This document shows, in pieces, positions 24,881-32,522 of a DNA stretch of 64,000 bases. This DNA comes from Oscillospiraceae bacterium (lineage in GTDB: Bacteria; Bacillota; Clostridia; Oscillospirales; Oscillospiraceae): NCBI GenBank assembly GCA_009780435.1, contig WRAB01000011.1:18438-82437 (forward strand), in the 5' to 3' direction. Both the position numbers and the translations under genes were made by a program. Below the pieces are notes generated by a model. That model was not told the DNA's origin and ran no database searches. It saw only the letters and a program-made list of their open reading frames with translations. The stretch's first letter is position 1; each line of letters begins with the position of its first letter.

Positions 24881-27007
24881 ATGAGCATTGAGCGACTGGG
24901 CGCCATCTGGCCGGAGTGGCAGGTTGTGGAGCAACTGGGCGAAGGGTCTTTCGGCAAAGTCTACAAGGTGGTGCGGGAGGACCACGGCGTGACCTCCACC
25001 GCCGCCGTAAAAGTCATCTCCATCCCCCAAAACGACGCGGAACTGACCTCTATGCGGGCGGAACGACTGGACGAGACGGGGATGCGCTCCTACTTTGGCG
25101 GCATTGTCGCAGATTTCGTCAATGAGATCCAGATGATGGAATCTATGAAGGGGAACTCTTATATCGTCAGCGTTGAAGATTACAAGGTGTTGGAGAAAAC
25201 TGATAAAATCGGCTGGGATATCTTCATCCGCATGGAGCTTCTGACCCCCCTCAACGACTATATTGCCGACAGGGAACTGACGGAGGCGGAAGTAGTCAAG
25301 CTGGGACAGGATATTTGCGCGGCGTTGGAGTTGTGTGACCAGCGGAAAATTATCCACAGAGACATCAAACCGGAGAATATTTTTATATCTGCGCACAAGA
25401 ACTTCAAGGTGGGTGATTTTGGGGTCGCCCGGGAGCTGGGAAAGACCAGCGGCTCTCTGTCCCAAAAGGGCACATATAACTACATGGCACCGGAAATCAC
25501 CACGTCTACGCGATATGATGCCACAGTGGATATATACTCCCTGGGGCTGGTGCTCTACAAACTGCTCAATAATGATCGGCTGCCGTTTCTGGATCCGAAG
25601 GCCCAGTTGATACAGTATCAGGATCGCAAAAATGCCATTGATCGCCGGTTGAGCGGAGAGGCACTGCCTGCGCCGATCAATGCGAATCCGCAGTTGGCGC
25701 AAGTGATTCTGACCGCCTGTGCGTTTCACCCCGCCGCGCGATTCCAATCGCCGACGGCGTTCAAAAATGCGCTGGGCGCGGTTCTGGGAGCGGCGCCGAT
25801 CCCTGGGCCGCCGGATGATATGGACAAAACAACGTCGGTGCGCCGCGCACCCCCCGCACCCCCCGCGCCGCCGCAACCACCGCCTCCACCATCGCCACCG
25901 CCGCCACCTCCACCGTCCGGTGGAGGCAGGAAAGTCGGTGTGATTGCCCTGGTGATCCTGGTGATTCTGGCGATTGGCGCTTATGGCATATGGTACAATG
26001 ATCCCTTCGGCTTCTTTGATTCATCGGAGCACACGGTGGTGTTTTATCTAAATGATGGAACGAGTACAGTGTTTGGTGCGCCTGTCACTGTAGAAGAGGG
26101 GGACACCGTAGCGCTCCCGTTCTATACGCCCCACCGGGCGGGCTATACATTTCTCTACTGGACGAGAGACCGCGCCGGCAACTACCGCTATAACTTTGAC
26201 ACACGCGTGACGGAGGATACCTCTCTCTATGCCCAATGGGGCGAAGTCGTCCCTGTATATGATGGACCTGCTATAGTAGATGAGACATATGATGAAATGC
26301 TTGCACCGGAATATACAGATACGCCACCGGAACTCAGCCACTTCGTGGCGTTTGATATGGGGGCGATTGATGGAATTATATCGCAGCGGGCGAGTCCTTC
26401 GGATGTGGCGGTCTCCATTCTTGATTTAAACACAATGGAGATGCATGTAACCGCAAACGGCAATACGCCTTTTGTCGCCAGCGGGTTTTACGCCCCTCTA
26501 TACAACATTGTTCTCTCGCACAGTAGCGCGCGTCAGACGGCGGATACAATGATGGCGACAATGGATAATGCCGCCGCAAATGCGCTGATTGAAGGAATAG
26601 GCGGATTTGCGCAAGTAAATGGGATACTAAGTAATTTGGGATTTGCAGAGACGCGCTTCGGGCGCAATTTCGGTGATGTTGAGGCGAGCAGAAGGGGACA
26701 TGAGAACTATACCACAGCGCGGGAGGCGGCTTGGATACTGGGTGAGTTGTATGAGAACGGCGGCTATTTGAAGATGAGTTTCGATTTGACGCGAGATGGC
26801 GTTATTTTGCCGGGCGGGATTGTCGTCTATGCACATAGGGGAGCGGGGATTGGCGCCGCATATAACGTGTTTGCCGTTATTGTCACGCCATCCGTCAACT
26901 ATGTCGTTGTGGTTTTGACGAGTGGGCTGGGAAGCGACAGTGCCGCGCCTATTGTATCAGAGCTTTTGGCGAATATCCAACAGCAGATGGAGCAGATACA
27001 TGGGTAA
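24881..27007 (+). CDS. Membrane Ser/Thr kinase with degenerate beta-lactamase-like ectodomain (kinase 2)
   Basis: A 708-residue kinase whose catalytic domain is a close paralogue of kinase 1 (GEGSFGKVYKV, HRDIKPEN, DFGVAR, YMAPE). A run of prolines and one membrane segment (VGVIALVILVILAIGAYGIW) follow. The ectodomain has a Listeria-Bacteroides (Flg_new) repeat ending in TSLYAQW and then about 220 residues resembling class A beta-lactamases. In that part SxxK reads SGFY, SDN reads MDN and KTG appears as RGA, so it is probably a non-catalytic sensor. The ATG at 24881 is chosen over 24875 since AGGGGG is then six bases away and it matches MSIEKL in kinase 1. Confidence 0.88.
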   Translation: MSIERLGAIWPEWQVVEQLGEGSFGKVYKVVREDHGVTSTAAVKVISIPQNDAELTSMRAERLDETGMRSYFGGIVADFVNEIQMMESMKGNSYIVSVEDYKVLEKTDKIGWDIFIRMELLTPLNDYIADRELTEAEVVKLGQDICAALELCDQRKIIHRDIKPENIFISAHKNFKVGDFGVARELGKTSGSLSQKGTYNYMAPEITTSTRYDATVDIYSLGLVLYKLLNNDRLPFLDPKAQLIQYQDRKNAIDRRLSGEALPAPINANPQLAQVILTACAFHPAARFQSPTAFKNALGAVLGAAPIPGPPDDMDKTTSVRRAPPAPPAPPQPPPPPSPPPPPPPSGGGRKVGVIALVILVILAIGAYGIWYNDPFGFFDSSEHTVVFYLNDGTSTVFGAPVTVEEGDTVALPFYTPHRAGYTFLYWTRDRAGNYRYNFDTRVTEDTSLYAQWGEVVPVYDGPAIVDETYDEMLAPEYTDTPPELSHFVAFDMGAIDGIISQRASPSDVAVSILDLNTMEMHVTANGNTPFVASGFYAPLYNIVLSHSSARQTADTMMATMDNAAANALIEGIGGFAQVNGILSNLGFAETRFGRNFGDVEASRRGHENYTTAREAAWILGELYENGGYLKMSFDLTRDGVILPGGIVVYAHRGAGIGAAYNVFAVIVTPSVNYVVVVLTSGLGSDSAAPIVSELLANIQQQMEQIHG

Positions 27008-27926
27008 GAAACTTGTGTGGATCGGATTGTTTTTTGTCATTGTGGGTCTCACTGCGCTACTGACTGCATGTCAAACTCCCGTCTCCGCGGTGGTTGAGCA
27101 GACACCTAAAGTGACGCCGGTTGCGCCTGAACTTTCCCCGGTGCCGCCCGCGACACCGATCCCCGAACCGACACCGAGGCCGACCCCCGAACCGGCGGAA
27201 GCAACGGCGAGGGAAAATCCCTTTACGGAAGAACCCCTGCGCCTACATGCACAAGATGTGTATTACAGCATCTATTATTTTTCAGAGGGTGCACGGTACA
27301 CCAATGGGGACTCCCCCAAGATGCCGGCGGCAAGTGTCATCAAAGTGTTTATCATGCAATACGCCTATTCGCGCATAGAGCAGGGGGAACTGTCCGAGGA
27401 TGATATCATAGGGGGGCAGAATGTCCGCAGATTGATTGAAGGGATGATTCAGCAAAGCGACAACACCGCGACAAATATATTGATTGACTATTTTGGTATG
27501 GAGGCGTTGAATCAGTTCTTTTTGCGCCAAGGGTTTACAGAGACAGTGCTACAGCGGAGAATGTTGGATCACGAGGCCAGGCGCCAAGGGCTTGACAACT
27601 ACACGTCCACGAGAGATGCAATGGCATTTCTACAGCGTCTGTATCACAACCGCCCGATATATCCATATAGTGAAATGCTTGCAATCATGGAAGGGCAAGC
27701 GGTGCGGACGAAAATTCCCTTACTTCTTCCGACCGATACAGTTGTGGCAAATAAGACCGGAGAGCTACATGATGTTGAGAACGATATCGGGTTGGTATTT
27801 ATGGAAGACACGGCCTTTGCAATTGTAGTGCTGACAGACGGCGTAACAAACGGCGGGGCGGTACGGCAGGCAATCGGCCAGTTGGCGCGACAAGCGTATG
27901 AGTATAATAGAGGAGAATTCAGATGA
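27000..27926 (+). CDS. Class A beta-lactamase-like serine hydrolase lipoprotein
   Basis: A 308-residue lipoprotein: signal peptide with lipobox LTAC, a long Pro/Thr/Glu linker, and a beta-lactamase/transpeptidase-like domain. All three motifs are present: SVIK (SxxK) in PAASVIKVFIMQ, SDN in QQSDNTATNIL and KTG in VANKTGELHD. An E166-like deacylating residue may be in the loop LDHEARRQGLDNYTSTRD, which I cannot confirm. It could be a beta-lactamase or a peptidoglycan-acting hydrolase. It overlaps the end of kinase 2 by eight bases and resembles that kinase's ectodomain. Confidence 0.82.
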   Translation: MGKKLVWIGLFFVIVGLTALLTACQTPVSAVVEQTPKVTPVAPELSPVPPATPIPEPTPRPTPEPAEATARENPFTEEPLRLHAQDVYYSIYYFSEGARYTNGDSPKMPAASVIKVFIMQYAYSRIEQGELSEDDIIGGQNVRRLIEGMIQQSDNTATNILIDYFGMEALNQFFLRQGFTETVLQRRMLDHEARRQGLDNYTSTRDAMAFLQRLYHNRPIYPYSEMLAIMEGQAVRTKIPLLLPTDTVVANKTGELHDVENDIGLVFMEDTAFAIVVLTDGVTNGGAVRQAIGQLARQAYEYNRGEFR

Positions 27927-28393
27927 AAATTGTAGGTTGGATATTAACCATTATAGGGAGCAACGGTTTAACCGGTACGTTGGTCGCGAAAAACAGCATT
28001 CGATATAGTGTGGATCATCTGGCGGAACATATTTTAGAAATCATTGAGAGCCTCGTTGCGGAAATCGTTGGGACTGAGCAAGGCCTCATCGCCTCGTTAG
28101 TGGGGATGTTGATGGATGCTTTTACGGACAACCTTGCGGAGGGCCTTGTGGGAATACTGGGGGTTGATCAAGGGTTTGTACGAATGGTAGATACGTTGTT
28201 TTACCTCTCAATCGGCGTGTTGATTATTGGCCTAGTCGTCCTGGCGATCGGGTATATCAAGGGCGCAAAAGCGCAATGGCAGTCAACCCAGCAGGCCGTA
28301 TACCCTGAATCCGGTGACCAGACAGGACACACGGAGTACGAGACACCCAGTTCATGGAAATTTTGCCCCCACTGCGGACAAAAGGTGGAATAA
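27923..28393 (+). CDS. Membrane protein with C-terminal zinc-ribbon half
   Basis: A 156-residue protein with a hydrophobic N-terminus (IVGWILTIIGSNGLTGTLVA), an acidic helical middle, a second membrane segment (LFYLSIGVLIIGLVVLAIGY) and a tail ending CPHCGQKVE, a single CxxC knuckle. The start ATGA overlaps the preceding stop. No family is recognised, but small zinc-knuckle proteins occur three times in this operon and may share a binding role. Confidence 0.65.
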   Translation: MKIVGWILTIIGSNGLTGTLVAKNSIRYSVDHLAEHILEIIESLVAEIVGTEQGLIASLVGMLMDAFTDNLAEGLVGILGVDQGFVRMVDTLFYLSIGVLIIGLVVLAIGYIKGAKAQWQSTQQAVYPESGDQTGHTEYETPSSWKFCPHCGQKVE

Positions 28394-28395
28394 GT

Positions 28396-30729
28396 ATGAG
28401 CCGGGATATCTTTGATCAAACAACATATTACCGGCAGCCGGAGGAAACGCATTCCGCCGGCTCTGTCCGCGTAACGATTTTTGACGGGATAGCCGAGCCG
28501 GTGGAGTTGGATTTGGCCGACTTTGGAAAAGCGGTCATCACCTTTGGGCGGGAAGTGGGCAACGATATTCAGCTTCGCTCCCACTACGTTTCCCGTAGAC
28601 ACGGTCAGATTCGGCTGGTCAACGGGCAATGTATGATCGAAGATTTGGACAGCCGCAACGGGCTTATCTTCAATGGAGAATCCATCCGTAGCCGGATTGT
28701 AGAAGATGGGGATTCTATTCGTATTGACGACGGTGTGGAGACTACCGCCCAAGGTGTACTGATGGTGTTTTCCCGCCATGATGGCGAATCCGACTGGCGG
28801 ACATTTCGCCTTGCAAATCACATGGAGACGACCATCGGGCGGGACAAGGGCTGTGATATTGTCCTCGACCATGTGAGCGTCTCCAAAATCCACGGAAAAA
28901 TCATCGCGAGGGGCAACGCATATTATCTTGTTGATCACAACAGCACCAACGGCATTGTTGTAAACGGGAAAAAGGTTGAGGGCAAGGTTCAGCTGCACGA
29001 AAAAGATGTCATCCTCATCACCAACTCGAAGCTGATTTTCGGCGGCGGTAAACTCTCCTATTGCTGTTTCAAAAAGGGCATCAGTGTGGATGCGTCGCAC
29101 TTGGTCAAAAAGGTGGATAGAAATCGCAAGACCATCTGCAACGACGTCAGTTTGCGTGTCAACCCTTGCGAACTGGTGGCGATTGTCGGCGGATCTGGTG
29201 CGGGGAAATCTACGGTGATGAACTGTATCAGCGGATACAGTCTGCCGACGGAGGGGCGCGTAGCGGTCAACGGCGTTGATCTCTACGAAAACTATGACGC
29301 GCTGAAAAACATCATCGGTTATGTGCCGCAGCAGGACATCGTGTTTGACAACCTTACCGTTGCAGACATGTTGGGCTATGCCGCTGAACTGCGGCTGCCA
29401 AAAGACTTTACGGAACAAGAGCGGCGAGACGTGGTTACCCGCGTAATCGACAGCGTGGAATTGACCGCTCACAGAGAAAAAATGATCAAAAATCTGAGCG
29501 GCGGACAGAAGAAGCGGGCCAGTATCGCGGTAGAGCTCCTGTCCGACCCAAATCTGTTCTTTTTAGATGAACCGGCCTCCGGCCTTGATCCCGGCACAGA
29601 GCGCAATTTAATGGCAACGCTGAAGGCGATGGCGGTAAGCGGGAAAACCGTAATATTTGTCACCCACAGCACGTTGAACCTGGGTGTGTGCGATAAAATT
29701 GTGTTTATGGGAGCGGGCGGTAACCTATGCTTTTACGGGACCCATGACGAGGCGCTACAGTTCTTTGGGGTTGCAGACATCGTAGACGTGTACAATCTCA
29801 TGACAAATAATCCGCAAGTTTATAAAGATAAGTATTTGAGAGAACAAAAGAATACGGATCGCCATGCCGGGCAAAAATCTTCTGCGATGCCGAAGCAGTC
29901 TACGGGACACGGCTGGGCGCAGCAAGTGGCGGTGCTGTGCAAGCGCCATCTGCACATCATGCGCAATGACCGCATTCGTCTGTTGCTGATTTTGCTACAG
30001 GCGCCGCTTCTGGGCGCGTTGATTGCGCTTGTGGCGGACGGAGAGCAGTTTGTACAATTTGAGATTACCAGAAGTTTATTGTTCGCCATGGCCTGCTCCG
30101 CTTTTTGGATTGGGATTCTCAATTCGATTCAAGAGATCTGTAAGGAGCGGAATATCCTCAAGCGGGAGTATATGACCGGCCTGCGGCTGGATTCATACAT
30201 ATCTTCGAAGATTTTTGTGATGGGTCTAGTCTGTGCCGTGCAGGCATTTCTGCTGACCACGGTATTCGTGTTGTTGGTCGGACAGCCGGATCAGGGCGTG
30301 ATGTTTGGGGCGTATCTGGAACTCTTGCTCACGACCTTTTTGACGGCGCTGGGGGCATCCGCAATGGGACTTTTTGTCTCTTCTCTGTTCAAAAATGCCG
30401 ACAGAGCCATGACCGTTGCACCGCTTCTGCTCATGCCGCAACTCCTGTTCTCCGGCATGATTTTTCAGTTGGAGGGCGCATCTGAACTTATTTCGTGGTT
30501 CACGGTCTGTCGGTTTACCATGCAGGCATATGGCACGACGGCGGATTTAAACAGTCTGCCGACGAGATTGGAGCAACAGGGGATTCCCATAGAGCGCGAA
30601 GCGGAGAGCTTCTTTACATTTTCCTGGACAAACTTTACGTTCTCGTTGCTCATGCTGTGCGTATTTGTCGTGGTGTTTTCGATTTTAGCCGGATACGTAT
30701 TGCGGAGCATCAAGAGAGAGCGAAATTAG
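28396..30729 (+). CDS. Double-FHA ABC exporter (ABCG-type fusion)
   Basis: A 777-residue fusion. Two FHA domains bind phosphothreonine: FGREVGNDIQ..SHYVSRRHGQI..DSRNGLIFNG and IGRDKGCDIV..SVSKIHGKI..NSTNGIVVNG. The ATPase (about residues 215-450) has GGSGAGKST, LSGGQKKRASIA and LFFLDEPASGLDPG. The C-terminal ABC-2 permease has about six membrane segments. The layout is like Rv1747 of mycobacteria, whose FHA domains are bound by a kinase. The neighbouring kinases and PP2C phosphatase thus probably control export. The ATG at 28396 follows the previous stop by two bases. Confidence 0.9.
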   Translation: MSRDIFDQTTYYRQPEETHSAGSVRVTIFDGIAEPVELDLADFGKAVITFGREVGNDIQLRSHYVSRRHGQIRLVNGQCMIEDLDSRNGLIFNGESIRSRIVEDGDSIRIDDGVETTAQGVLMVFSRHDGESDWRTFRLANHMETTIGRDKGCDIVLDHVSVSKIHGKIIARGNAYYLVDHNSTNGIVVNGKKVEGKVQLHEKDVILITNSKLIFGGGKLSYCCFKKGISVDASHLVKKVDRNRKTICNDVSLRVNPCELVAIVGGSGAGKSTVMNCISGYSLPTEGRVAVNGVDLYENYDALKNIIGYVPQQDIVFDNLTVADMLGYAAELRLPKDFTEQERRDVVTRVIDSVELTAHREKMIKNLSGGQKKRASIAVELLSDPNLFFLDEPASGLDPGTERNLMATLKAMAVSGKTVIFVTHSTLNLGVCDKIVFMGAGGNLCFYGTHDEALQFFGVADIVDVYNLMTNNPQVYKDKYLREQKNTDRHAGQKSSAMPKQSTGHGWAQQVAVLCKRHLHIMRNDRIRLLLILLQAPLLGALIALVADGEQFVQFEITRSLLFAMACSAFWIGILNSIQEICKERNILKREYMTGLRLDSYISSKIFVMGLVCAVQAFLLTTVFVLLVGQPDQGVMFGAYLELLLTTFLTALGASAMGLFVSSLFKNADRAMTVAPLLLMPQLLFSGMIFQLEGASELISWFTVCRFTMQAYGTTADLNSLPTRLEQQGIPIEREAESFFTFSWTNFTFSLLMLCVFVVVFSILAGYVLRSIKRERN

Positions 30730-30743
30730 GTTGGAGGGCGAAC

Positions 30744-31973
30744 ATGGGGCAGGAGAAGCTGGACTTTCAGGCGATTGATCAGTTTAGTCAGACCGTGATT
30801 AACTCGCTGGACTTTACAAAGCGCTCGGAAGACCTATTTTATGATACCGTTGATTTGGCGGAATTTCAGGATAAAGATGCAGAGACGATTTTCAATTGTC
30901 TGAAAAACGAAATCCGCCTGATCCCCTTTGGCGATTATCTGAAACGATATATTTACTTGAAAACGGGGATGGCGGGGGATTACTGCGCCGTCGATGTGCG
31001 GGAATATCAGCACATTATTGTGGATTCTTTCGCTGAAAACAATACGCCGAAGTCATTTTCCGAAACCACGGCTAAAATGAGCGCACTTTCAAAAAATTGG
31101 TTGACACAGGTGACGGTGAACCGTTCTGTCATATTTCTGCTGGGGTTCGGGCTCAACATGAGCGCAGAAGATGTTTCCAGGTTCTTGACCAAAGCACTGT
31201 GTGAGCGAGATTTTAATTTCAAAGACCCGGTGGAGATCATCTATTGGTATTGCTTTAAAAATGGCTATAAATTTTCTAAAATGCTTGCGCTGAGACGGCA
31301 ATATGAAGCGTTAGCGCCTACCTTTGGCTACGCCGTTTATGGGGATAGGACAGTCGGGGTGCGTGATACCATCAAAGGCGTCAAAGACGACGAAGCGCTG
31401 TTGCGGTATCTGGCGGGGTTCAAGCAGGGCAATCTCACAGGTTCAGCCGGTATGACCGCAGGGCAATGGTTTTCTGATTTGTATCTAAAATGCAAAGGTC
31501 TGATTGCCGATTTTTACAATGCAGACGAGCTGGAACGGCGCGCAAACAAGACATGGAGTCCGGCGGACATTACCGAGGGAGATGTCGAAAAAGTGCTGTG
31601 TTGCGGGACGCCGGTCAATCACAGCGGCAACTTGGAGAGGCTATCTGCCTCGAAACTTTCCAAATATTTTAGTGGCAAACGGTTTAGCAGACAGCATATC
31701 GCGGCCCTTCTGTCAAAATCGGTTGCGGTTGATCGCTTTGATTTGATGACCCTCAACTTCTTTCTTTTTTCACAAAATGAAGCATACGCCCACGACAGGA
31801 AGAACCGGTATATCGCGTTTGTTGACAGCACGAATGAGATGTTAGAAGCGTGTATGATGGGTGAGTTGTATATTGCGAATCCATTTGAGTGTTTTTTGCT
31901 GATGTGTATCCTATCAGACTGCCCCCTGGCGACCTATGCCGATGTCTGGGAGATGTCTTTTGATGGGGCGTAA
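30744..31973 (+). CDS. Unrecognised soluble protein of the phospho-signalling operon
   Basis: A 409-residue protein with no signal peptide, membrane segment or motif that I recognise. It looks mainly helical and charged, with regions such as FGDYLKRYIYLKTGMAGDY, NRSVIFLLGFGLNMSAEDVS and FDLMTLNFFLFSQNEAYAHD. Helical repeats or a helix-turn-helix-like end are possible. GGAGG precedes the ATG at 30744 and the gene begins 14 bases after the FHA-ABC gene, so it is the last member of the operon and may be a target, adaptor or effector. Confidence 0.6.
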   Translation: MGQEKLDFQAIDQFSQTVINSLDFTKRSEDLFYDTVDLAEFQDKDAETIFNCLKNEIRLIPFGDYLKRYIYLKTGMAGDYCAVDVREYQHIIVDSFAENNTPKSFSETTAKMSALSKNWLTQVTVNRSVIFLLGFGLNMSAEDVSRFLTKALCERDFNFKDPVEIIYWYCFKNGYKFSKMLALRRQYEALAPTFGYAVYGDRTVGVRDTIKGVKDDEALLRYLAGFKQGNLTGSAGMTAGQWFSDLYLKCKGLIADFYNADELERRANKTWSPADITEGDVEKVLCCGTPVNHSGNLERLSASKLSKYFSGKRFSRQHIAALLSKSVAVDRFDLMTLNFFLFSQNEAYAHDRKNRYIAFVDSTNEMLEACMMGELYIANPFECFLLMCILSDCPLATYADVWEMSFDGA

Positions 31974-31985
31974 CACATAGGGGGC

Positions 31986-32029
31986 ATAAAAAGTGGTCTT
32001 ACAACATCGAGATGCTGTAAGACCACTTC
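31986..32029 (-). terminator. Terminator of the tRNA, facing the signalling operon
   Basis: AAGTGGTCTTACA pairs with TGTAAGACCACTT. On the minus strand a T-run follows, so it ends the tRNA transcript; the same stem can limit read-through from the plus-strand operon. Confidence 0.8.
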
Positions 32030-32032
32030 TAC

Positions 32033-32109
<77 letters not shown>

Positions 32110-32124
32110 GTGTTGGAGAAACTT

Positions 32125-32153
32125 ATATTACCACAGGTGACGGGGCGCGTCAA
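32125..32153 (-). promoter_or_regulatory. Promoter of the initiator tRNA
   Basis: On the minus strand TTGACG, 17-base spacer, TAATAT, ending 15 bases before the tRNA. Confidence 0.8.
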
Positions 32154-32212
32154 GGGGAAATTTGAGGCGCGTATTATTTTTGAAATTTTTTTGCGAAAAT
32201 GAAAATTAAGGA

Positions 32213-32241
32213 TTGTACGATGGCGAAAATTGGTGTATGAT
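32213..32241 (+). promoter_or_regulatory. Upstream promoter P1 of the SLH gene
   Basis: TTGTAC, 17-base spacer, TATGAT. It lies in the 413-base gap between the tRNA and the SLH gene; apart from two promoters nothing else is seen in this gap. Confidence 0.5.
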
Positions 32242-32360
32242 GAGGGGACGTGTGCATGAGCATACATAATATTCCAGGGGGCAATGTCTGCGGTATGCTG
32301 GCTTTGACACATTCCCCCAAGGGACTTTATTACAGTTATGTTACATTCCGCTTTTTCGGA

Positions 32361-32389
32361 TTGACAAATTCTAGGGCCAGGGATATAAT
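32361..32389 (+). promoter_or_regulatory. Main promoter P2 of the SLH gene
   Basis: TTGACA, 17-base spacer, TATAAT: full consensus. The mRNA leader would be about 125 bases, with AGGAGGA at 32507-32513. Confidence 0.9.
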
Positions 32390-32522
32390 TCGTGTAAATT
32401 AAAAATGCGCGGCCTGACTATGCCCATTTTTGGTGCTCCTACCCGACGAACTGCTCATACGCAAACAGGGGAACGGGTGTTGTACATAAAAACAAAAAAC
32501 ATTTGTAGGAGGAAAAAATCGC

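Noticed and set aside
24839..25876. Long minus-strand frame opposite kinase 2
   Set aside because: Shadow of the GC-rich kinase sequence with poor composition and no motif.
28201..29472. Long minus-strand frame opposite the FHA-ABC gene
   Set aside because: No ribosome site or family match; the plus-strand gene has full FHA and ABC motifs here.
30495..30743. Longer start for the last gene of the signalling operon
   Set aside because: The extension lies out of frame within the FHA-ABC gene; GGAGG and ATG at 30744 are a better start.
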